A DNA stretch of 7,742 nucleotides from contig JAOZMV010000011.1 of NCBI GenBank assembly GCA_029934095.1, forward strand, positions 5,286-13,027, written 5' to 3'. The position numbers and the translations under genes are program-made. Below the pieces are notes generated by a model that did no database searches, had not been told where the DNA came from, and saw only the letters and a list, made by a program, of their open reading frames with translations. The DNA comes from Desulfuromusa sp. Lineage in GTDB: Bacteria; Desulfobacterota; Desulfuromonadia; Desulfuromonadales; Geopsychrobacteraceae. Positions 1 to 7,400 of this stretch are shown here, in pieces; within the stretch, counting starts at the first letter, position 1; each line of letters starts with the position of its first letter.

Positions 1-3000
1 AACCGAGATAGGCTTCATGGGCCGAAATATTTGCAGTTAATGTCTGCTTGAATTGTACTATGGATGAATCTGAGATGGAGCCACTTTCAAGCGGATCTGG
101 TATCTGTTGTATGACCTTTTTTTCTTTATCATCTACATTAACTTTACTATCTGACTTAACTGTTTTTACGACTATAAATTTCTTCCTGACATCTTCAACA
201 GCAAAAGCTTTACCACCGATGGTTGTATTGATTCGAGACTCTTTCTTCTCTCTCTGTAGAGACCCCTCTGACAGAGATGGATAGAGAGTGGCCAGGTCAA
301 CCGGAACGCGCTCGGCAAGACAACTCCCCAGCAACCGTAGCAATTGCGTGGTGGCATCCAGTTCTGGAGCACAAATTGAACGGGACAAATGGGGATGATC
401 CTCAAGAATACTGTTAATCATCCGACTGCAAGAGGTCCCGGGGCCAACTTCAAGGAAAATTCTTGCACCATCTGCATAGAGCTGTTTAATCACCCGTGGA
501 TAATCAATGGTGTCAAGAGCCTGAGCAAGGATAACATCAGCAGCGTTAGCAGAAGTCAGAGGATATTTTTTACCCAGGGCACAACTGTAAAAATCGATTC
601 CCTGTGGTGGTGTCACATCAAAAAGGTGGAGCTTACGATAGGCGTCAGCAACTGCTCTTGTCACTTCACAGTGAACTGTCGTCACCCCATGCAGTGGGAT
701 AAAATGGCAACCAAGATCCGCAACCAGCTGTTCAATCTGCAGGCGGTTACCACCAACAACAGATTCTTTAAGGGTATTGATAATCAGCAGGTAGGCCCGT
801 TTCTTCTTCTGTAGATATTGCCTCACCTGTGCGGCGGGGAGATTCACCATCCCCAGGACCCAATCAACCTGCTGGCCAGATTTCAACTTCCAGACCCGCT
901 TGGCTGCCCGGCATTCTCCAGCCAATTCCTGTGTAAACAGAGGTGACTTTTCGAGGCGCTGCAACATCCCATCACGATCCTGCCAGGCACCGGAAGAGAA
1001 CAGCCCTGCAGACTCCCCGAGACTGTAACCACTGATCATCTGCGGTTTAATTCCGAAATGGCGTAGCAGATCACTCAAAGCGGTACATTGAGCAACATGT
1101 GAGATCACCAGAGCATTATGATTATCTTGAATCGACTCCGACAACTCTCCTCCCCAAAAAAGGTCGGGAAGGTATTGATCTGCCAGATAGTCACTGTGCT
1201 GTTCCTGTTGTCGATAGATTCCCGGCCAGCGTGCCGACAGCTCACGGCCCATTCCGGCAAACTGATTACCGGAACCGGGAAATACAAAAGCAACTTTGCC
1301 TTCTTTTCCGAGGGGTTGGGCAGAATAGAAAAGGCGATCCCGCAGGGCGGGAGCAAGCTGCAATCCCCCACCGACACCAATAGATTGTTGCGGGTTCGCT
1401 GAGATGGATTGCCGGGCATGTTCAAGCTGGGTCAGCAGTTCCTCGCAACTGCCGGCGACTGCGCTCAAGCAATATTGTTGTCCCGGGTCAAGCGGGTTCT
1501 GCGTAAACCATAGTCGCGCCAGGATATCGATGGACTGATCCGCACATACGGCAGAAAACTGCTCCAATCTGGTAATCTCGACGAGGAGTTTTTCAGACGT
1601 TGCCGCTTCGACAACAAACAACCCTTCCGGCAATGCTCCTAGAGGGCGGTGAGTCGATTCGGTTCTTTCTTGTCTCGCTGAGACGGTAGATTCCTCAAGA
1701 ACCACATGTGAACAAGAACCATCCGCGCCAACACCACTCACCAGGGCCCGACGGGGGCCATCGCTCTGATTATTCAACCAGTATTGTGCAGCGACGGGGG
1801 CAATAAATTTCCGCTTGTCACGCACCCACGCGGGGCTCAAAACATCCAGATGCCGAAGCGGTGGGAGAATTTTATGCTGCAGACAGAGGGCTGTTTTCAC
1901 CAGGGAAGCCAGCCCTGAAGCAACACCAGAAGCTCCGATGTCGGCCTTCACACTGCCGATTTTACAACTGGAGCGGTTCTCAGTTGATCCAATGATTGAA
2001 CCAAGTGTTTGCGCTTCAAGTTTATCGATAACCGGCACACCACTACCATCAGCCTCGAGATAGGAAATTGTTTCCGGATTGATATTGCCATCCTGGCAGG
2101 CTAACTTGACAGACTTGGAGTAGACCTGCTGTTCGGGGGTGATACTGTCAATTTGGCCACCGGTAGCAGTACCAATACCGTTGATGACGGCATAAATTTT
2201 ATCTCCATCCTGACGGGCATCTTCCAGCCGCTTTAAAATGACTGCGGCGGCACCTTCACCAATTAAGCTACCTTCGCTCTCCTTGGTGAACGGACAACCT
2301 GACCCATGAGCCGAAAACGGAGTGGCAAGATGGCGGCTGATCACCGAGCGGAGATCCCCGGCCAGATCGACAGCACCAACAATGGCCCGATTGATCGAGC
2401 CTTCCTGAAGTGAATGAATTGCTACCTCAAGAGCTCTGAGACCAGAATTTTCCTCACTTGACAGAGTAAAACTGGGGCCACCAACACGAAATTCTTTGGC
2501 AATACGACTGGCAACAACACTGCCAAGGGCACCCATAGTCCGATTTGCGGTAAGTGGTGGGCCTGCTGTTTCACGCAACTCTTCTACCCAGGCAGAAAAC
2601 TGTTTTTCATCCAGCTGCAGACCCAATTCTTCGGCCCAGTGACGGGCATATTTTTGTACTCCCCAGCGAAAACTGAAATTGGTCGCATTGAGATCCAGGC
2701 CACTACCAATATAGACACCAGCAAACAGGAGATCCTGGTCACTCAATTGTGCGTCCTGTAGCGCTGCTGCTGCAACTTTCAACATCAGCAACTGTCGCGG
2801 TAACATCTCTTCCTGCTCTTTTGGTGGAATACGAAAGTCACCGGCGCTGGCAAAAACCTCGGGCACAAAAAAACCACGAAAATTAACTTTATCCAGCCCG
2901 GACTTTTGATACCAGCGACTTTCCTGAACTCCCCACCAGTTCAGCGGCGGTCCTGCCTTGACCTCATCGAGGCCACCTAACACTCGCTGTTGAAACTGGA

Positions 3001-4462
3001 GAAGATCTTCCCAGGGGCCAAATTGCGCCCCCATTCCAACGATAGCAACCGGCTCGCTTCTTTGTCTGGACAAGGGGTGGAGCCGAACCGGTCTTTTAGG
3101 TTTTTTTTCAGCAACCCATTCCTCAAGAAGAAGGTGGGCGTTGATTCCACCAAAGCCAAAAGCACTGACTCCGGCACGGCGTGGCAAACCATCTTTTCTT
3201 CTATCCCAGTGGCTCCCCTGCTGTAGAATCCGAAAAGGGCTATTGTCCAGATCAATCCCATTTGCGGAGTGGGTAAAATTAGTCATCGGTGGAAGAATCT
3301 TATTTTTCATTGCCAGCAAGGTTTTGATCGTTGCCGCAGATCCAGCCGCCGTGAGCAGATGGCCAATATTGGCTTTAACCGAACCAATTACACATTGTCC
3401 CGAGCGCCAGTCACACTCCTGCCAGAGCTGCTGCAGGCTGGAAAACTCAACGGCATCCCCTACCGGTGTTCCGGTTGCATGACATTCAATCAGGTCAACA
3501 TCACTGGGTGACCAGCCAGCCTGTTGATAGGCGGAACGCATCGCCCTCAATTGACCCTCTTTCGCTGGAGCCAACAAGCTACCGCCAAGATCATTCGATA
3601 AACCGATACCGCGAATCACGGCATGAATGTGGTCACCATCACGAAGTGCATCCTGAGTCCGCTTAAGCAACACCAGACCACACCCCTCACCGACAACAAG
3701 ACCATTCCCATGCCGATCAAAAGGGGAACATTTACCGTCAGGCGAAAGAGCCCGTAACTGTGAAAACCCCATTTGTGTATAGAGTGAATCGGGACGTGAC
3801 AAACCACCGGCAAGCATGGCATCAGCACGACCAGCCTGCAGTTCATCAACAGCAAGTTTGATCGCATAGAGAGAGGAGGCACAGGCAGCATCAACGGTAA
3901 AACAGGTCCCGGCAAAGCCAATAGCTTTTGCGAGGAGACCTGCCGGAAGTCCAGCAACATAATGATTGATCGGGGCCACAGGAGGAGTATCGAGAGTTAA
4001 GTTCTGATCAGAAAGTTTCTCTACAAAGGTCCGACCCAGATATTCTCTGGCTAAAGCCGATGATTTTTCACTTGGCAATGCCAGATTGCCAATAATAACC
4101 CCGGCTCGGCCACGCTTGATTTTCTCCGCAGCAACAGAAGCTAAAGTTTGTTGGCCAACACGCAATAACAGGCGAAACATAGGATCTAGCTGGGAAAGAA
4201 AATCAGGATCGATATCCAGGCCGGGGATCTGTTGCGGATCGGTTTCGGTATCGACAAAACAGCCTTTTTTAGAGTAGACCTTGTCTGCGGCACCAACCTG
4301 TGGGGAAAAAACATCTTCAACCGGCAAGAGCCAGCGTCCTTCTGGTGGTTGTCGCGAAGTATTGACATTTGCAACAATATTATCCCAGAAACGACCAAGG
4401 GTCGGTGATTCTGGAAAGATACCACCGACCCCGACAATTGCGACAGAATTTTCTGCTGACAT
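1..4462 (-). CDS. PUFA-synthase-like subunit with KS-CLF-AT order, 3' end outside window
   Basis: The frame opens at ATG 4462-4460 (MSAENSVAIVGVGG) and runs 1487 codons with no stop to the window edge. This start sits right before the canonical KS N-terminus (VAIVGVGGIFP) and has a GGAG ten bases upstream. Domains are an active KS (about 6-448), a KS-like chain length factor without catalytic residues (about 470-923), a linker (924-1055), an AT (about 1056-1390), and a charged linker leading into an unseen domain. Iterative PUFA synthases use a KS-CLF pair for condensation on ACPs carried by the PfaA-type subunit, which is encoded immediately upstream. The KS has LDPMFRLLLR where modular PKS usually have LDPQQR, as in PfaC/OrfB-type KSs. 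Thraustochytrid OrfB is KS-CLF-AT-ER, and myxobacterial Pfa3 is KS-CLF-AT followed by dehydratases. The missing C-terminus would decide between these. Annotation tools may call it a type I polyketide synthase or beta-ketoacyl synthase. Confidence 0.95.
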   Translation of the reverse strand, partial: MSAENSVAIVGVGGIFPESPTLGRFWDNIVANVNTSRQPPEGRWLLPVEDVFSPQVGAADKVYSKKGCFVDTETDPQQIPGLDIDPDFLSQLDPMFRLLLRVGQQTLASVAAEKIKRGRAGVIIGNLALPSEKSSALAREYLGRTFVEKLSDQNLTLDTPPVAPINHYVAGLPAGLLAKAIGFAGTCFTVDAACASSLYAIKLAVDELQAGRADAMLAGGLSRPDSLYTQMGFSQLRALSPDGKCSPFDRHGNGLVVGEGCGLVLLKRTQDALRDGDHIHAVIRGIGLSNDLGGSLLAPAKEGQLRAMRSAYQQAGWSPSDVDLIECHATGTPVGDAVEFSSLQQLWQECDWRSGQCVIGSVKANIGHLLTAAGSAATIKTLLAMKNKILPPMTNFTHSANGIDLDNSPFRILQQGSHWDRRKDGLPRRAGVSAFGFGGINAHLLLEEWVAEKKPKRPVRLHPLSRQRSEPVAIVGMGAQFGPWEDLLQFQQRVLGGLDEVKAGPPLNWWGVQESRWYQKSGLDKVNFRGFFVPEVFASAGDFRIPPKEQEEMLPRQLLMLKVAAAALQDAQLSDQDLLFAGVYIGSGLDLNATNFSFRWGVQKYARHWAEELGLQLDEKQFSAWVEELRETAGPPLTANRTMGALGSVVASRIAKEFRVGGPSFTLSSEENSGLRALEVAIHSLQEGSINRAIVGAVDLAGDLRSVISRHLATPFSAHGSGCPFTKESEGSLIGEGAAAVILKRLEDARQDGDKIYAVINGIGTATGGQIDSITPEQQVYSKSVKLACQDGNINPETISYLEADGSGVPVIDKLEAQTLGSIIGSTENRSSCKIGSVKADIGASGVASGLASLVKTALCLQHKILPPLRHLDVLSPAWVRDKRKFIAPVAAQYWLNNQSDGPRRALVSGVGADGSCSHVVLEESTVSARQERTESTHRPLGALPEGLFVVEAATSEKLLVEITRLEQFSAVCADQSIDILARLWFTQNPLDPGQQYCLSAVAGSCEELLTQLEHARQSISANPQQSIGVGGGLQLAPALRDRLFYSAQPLGKEGKVAFVFPGSGNQFAGMGRELSARWPGIYRQQEQHSDYLADQYLPDLFWGGELSESIQDNHNALVISHVAQCTALSDLLRHFGIKPQMISGYSLGESAGLFSSGAWQDRDGMLQRLEKSPLFTQELAGECRAAKRVWKLKSGQQVDWVLGMVNLPAAQVRQYLQKKKRAYLLIINTLKESVVGGNRLQIEQLVADLGCHFIPLHGVTTVHCEVTRAVADAYRKLHLFDVTPPQGIDFYSCALGKKYPLTSANAADVILAQALDTIDYPRVIKQLYADGARIFLEVGPGTSCSRMINSILEDHPHLSRSICAPELDATTQLLRLLGSCLAERVPVDLATLYPSLSEGSLQREKKESRINTTIGGKAFAVEDVRKKFIVVKTVKSDSKVNVDDKEKKVIQQIPDPLESGSISDSSIVQFKQTLTANISAHEAYLG
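2..292 (-). other. Charged linker after the AT and start of an unidentified domain
   Basis: About 97 residues follow the AT to the window edge. They contain TTIGGKAFAVEDVRKKF, then a Lys/Asp/Val/Ser-rich stretch (KSDSKVNVDDKEKK) likely to be disordered, then AHEAYLG in the last codons. An Ala-His-x-x-(Phe/Tyr)-Leu motif is common just after AT domains in PUFA-synthase proteins. The next domain, probably an enoyl reductase or a dehydratase pair, lies outside the window. Confidence 0.6.
293..1297 (-). other. Acyltransferase (AT) domain of PfaB/OrfB type
   Basis: The AT starts at VAFVFPGSGNQFAGMG (about residue 1057) and has the nucleophile elbow GYSLGE with Ser1147 (codon 1024-1022). The partner His is His1264 in TVHCEV (codon 673-671), and the domain ends around IFLEVGPGTSCSRMI, a motif shared with PfaB-like ATs. 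The malonate-binding Arg found 25 residues after the Ser in FabD-type malonyl transferases is Lys1172 here in an ungapped alignment, so the substrate may not be malonyl-CoA. In the family this AT is thought to help set the final product; whether it loads, transfers or releases chains here is not shown by sequence. Confidence 0.88.
1694..3055 (-). other. Chain length factor (CLF), a KS-like domain without catalytic residues
   Basis: This is a second thiolase-fold domain following the KS after a short basic linker (KKPKRPVRLHP). It keeps the fold landmarks: PVAIVGMGAQFGPW at the start, GGPSFTLSSEENSG where the nucleophile should be, IGEGAAAVILKRLEDA, GSVKADIG, and SGVGADGSCSHVVLE at the end. 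By direct alignment to the preceding KS the Cys is Glu671, the first His is Asp805 and the second His is Ala844. In type II PKS and PUFA synthases such a partner forms a heterodimer-like unit with the KS and influences chain length. The equivalent domain in PfaC is also called CLF. Confidence 0.9.
3119..4447 (-). other. Ketosynthase (KS) domain, catalytically complete
   Basis: The domain forms the carbon-carbon bond by decarboxylative condensation. It opens with VAIVGVGGIFP and closes with VSAFGFGGINAHLLLE. The active-site Cys is in DAACASS (residue 194, codon 3883-3881), the first His in HATGTPVGD (residue 328, codon 3481-3479), and the second His in KANIGHLLTAAG (residue 368, codon 3361-3359). 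The segments GLDIDPDFLSQLDPMF and the IIGNL that follows resemble the N-terminal KS of thraustochytrid OrfB and PfaC proteins rather than modular PKS. Confidence 0.95.
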
Positions 4463-4464
4463 GC

Positions 4465-7400
4465 TCAGGCAACTCCAGTTAATTTATTACGCTGAAATGT
4501 CGCATTTAAAGAGGCATCGATAACACATTCATAATGTTCTATCCGGGCCACTAACAGGTCGTTGAGGGGATCAATAAAATCAATATTGGCAATCGCCCGG
4601 CTCCGGTTCTGCTCAATCAACTGAACCCGTATTTCAACACCACTTTCAGGGAATACCTGTTGATACTGGCGGTAACGTTCGGCAAAAACCGGTAATGACC
4701 CCGCTTGATATTGCTCAAAGCTCCACAAAATCAACATTTGAAAACTGCTATCCAGTGCCAGAGGATCTGCAAACCAGGAGTTGCGTAAAGGTTGCTCTAT
4801 CCATCGATCTGGTAAGGGAGCCGGGTTCACCAGTGCACTTATACCAGCATCAGAGTTACCAATAACTTCCCGAATACCGTGAAAATCGACACCATGAAAA
4901 AGGCGCTCAGGTCGATATATTTCACTGACCGGATGTGGATATTCTGGCAAGCTCAGTTTATTCATAGCCGGTTTTCGTTCGGGAAGTCTGGCAGCCAGGA
5001 CAATTTTTGCCCGAACATGAGCCAGCAACTGTCCCTGCCCATCAACCCCAACAAGTTCTACGGGAACAACGTGTACCCCCTCACCTTTAATGGCTTTGCC
5101 CGTCATTACCTGCAGGGAAACCTTCTCCTCTGGTTCCAGAGTGACCCCTTTAAGGATGCGCAGATCGTTGAACCCCTGGAATTTCAACCCCGGGTTGTTA
5201 TGGAGAGCACCATGAGCCAGCCATTCAATAATAATTGCCATCGGCAAAACCGCTTTACCGCCGATCACGTGCGATTTTAAGAATGGAAATTGTTCAATCT
5301 CAAGATCCAGGTCAAAAGCCTTGGAAACACAGATATTCTGAGGGGGCTCTGCCGGGGTCACAATTTTCACCTCCGCATCACCACCCGATATGATCAATTC
5401 AACCGGCCCACCTGGAGGAGTGGACAGCTCATTGACTAGGTAACTCGCCCCAGCTTGCAGGTCGATCACTTCAATTCCCTCCTGGGCAAAAACTTTCTTT
5501 AGAGCTGGAGTCACCATCCCGCCATCCCAGGGGCCCCAATTACACGAAACAACCCGACAGTCCGGTCGCAATTCAGCTTGCTGATCCGCGATTTTATTGA
5601 GAACTTCATTGGCAACAGCATAATCAACCTGGCCAATCCTCCCGAAACGACCAGAGGAGGAGGAGAACATCACCAGCATTTTCAACTTATCTTCACCAAC
5701 CGCAGCCAAAAGGGCTCGAAGACCAACCACTTTAGTTGAATAAACCTGCTCAAACTGTTCTGTAGTTTTCTCTCTAATCAATTTATCAGCAAGCACTCCG
5801 GCACCATGAATCAATCCTTTGACCGGTCCATACTGTTCGCGCATTTCATCGAGCAGCAACGTGAGTCCTCGCTTGTCGCGCAAATCGACAGAGCGGTAGA
5901 TTGCCACTCCTCCAGAATTCAGGATTCGCTCCATAGTTGTACGAATTTCCCGCGCCGCTGCGATCTGTTGATATTGTCGCGCCACCTCCAGAGGCTTTAA
6001 CGCAGATTCAGATTGAGAGATTACCCCTTGTTTTATCTCCCCCTCAGTCTGAAGGCCGGCCAACCATGCTGGTTCTTCCTCCGGCACCGGGGTACGGCCT
6101 AACAGCAACAAAGTAGCCTGTGTTGCGGTACTCAGAGCAATAGCAACTTCTGCAGTGACTCCCCGGGCACCACCACTGATAACAATCAGATCTCCCTCCT
6201 GAACAGGAACAGCAGCAACAGCCTCATCAAGAGGTTCCGAAACTAACTCCAGAGAGTGTAACCCTTGAGTACTAATCCCGACTTCAACCGGACCGGTTTT
6301 GAATATTTCATCAACAAGAGCCGTTGCAGTGGGCAAGATTTCCATACCCATAGCCAGATCCAGAGCCTTACAATCGATTGTCGGCCACTCGAGCGCCGCT
6401 GTCTTACTCAAGCCAGCCAAACCACCGGAGAGAGGGTCATTAATTGATTCTGTGGTTCCAAGTCCAAAATAACCATCTATTCGTGAGACAGTCACAAAAA
6501 ATGATCCGCCACTTTTTGCACTCCTGTGCAGAGCCGGCTCTACTTTCTGCAGTAAGCTGAACGTATTACGCAGGAACAGATCGTCTGCTCCCGACAACGG
6601 GGCAAGAACAACCAGTCCAGCCAGGCTTTCAGGAAGAGGAGTAGCCTCTATTTCAGCTATTGCTATTTTACGGGGAATCAGCTGTCGAGCGGTAAAGCGC
6701 GAACAAACCGCATCGGCTAGCGTTGAGCCATCATCAACAATCCAGACTTCTGCACCAATATTAAAATTAAATTCTTTAGGTGCTCTTTTCTGGACCAGAG
6801 AAACAGCCTGTAGAACCTCCCTTATAATCCCTTTTGGCGCTGCAGGCTCACGACTGCTCGTCGCCGTTACCTTCTCATCTACAGCGGAGATACTCGACAG
6901 AAAGTCGACAATCTGAGCAACTGTCTGCAAGGTTCCAAGATGCTCAGGTTTAATTGCCGGCGTCCCCGGCAAACGTTGCTGCAACGCAGAAAGGATCTCT
7001 ACCCGCTTGATCGAATCAATCCCCAGATCGGTGTCAAGAGCCATTTCCAGCTCCAGCATTTCAACCGGATAGCCGGTTTTTTCGGCAATCACTGCCAACA
7101 GGACTGTCGCGACCTGCTGCCGGTCAACCTGCCCCATTTGGGGTGGTTCCGCCGGAAGAGTAGGAATGCTTTGCTGGTTTGCCTGACAGAGATGGTCAAT
7201 AATCTGTCCCAGAGTTTGCAGCGCACCGAGATCCTCAGGGCGAACTGCAGGAAGTTCCGGCATTTTCTCCTGGAGAGCGGAGAAAATCTCGACCCGCTTG
7301 ATCGAATCAATCCCGAGATCGGTATCGAGAGCCATCTCCAATTCCAGCATATCGACCGGATAGCCGGTCTTCTCCGCGATCACTTGCAGCAAGGTGGAGG

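Noticed and set aside
389..814. Plus-strand open frame of 141 codons
   Set aside because: It lies fully opposite the AT domain, shows no recognisable motif, and the minus strand carries clear catalytic residues there.
1694..3055. Second KS as an active ketosynthase, making a two-module PKS
   Set aside because: All three catalytic positions are replaced and no ACP or other domain separates it from the first KS, which fits a chain length factor.
3141..3482. Plus-strand open frame of 113 codons
   Set aside because: It lies opposite the conserved HATGTP and GHLLTAAG segments of the KS, so it is a shadow frame.
4879..5280. Plus-strand open frame of 133 codons
   Set aside because: It is antisense to the DH domain, which has intact motifs; the translated protein resembles nothing known to me.
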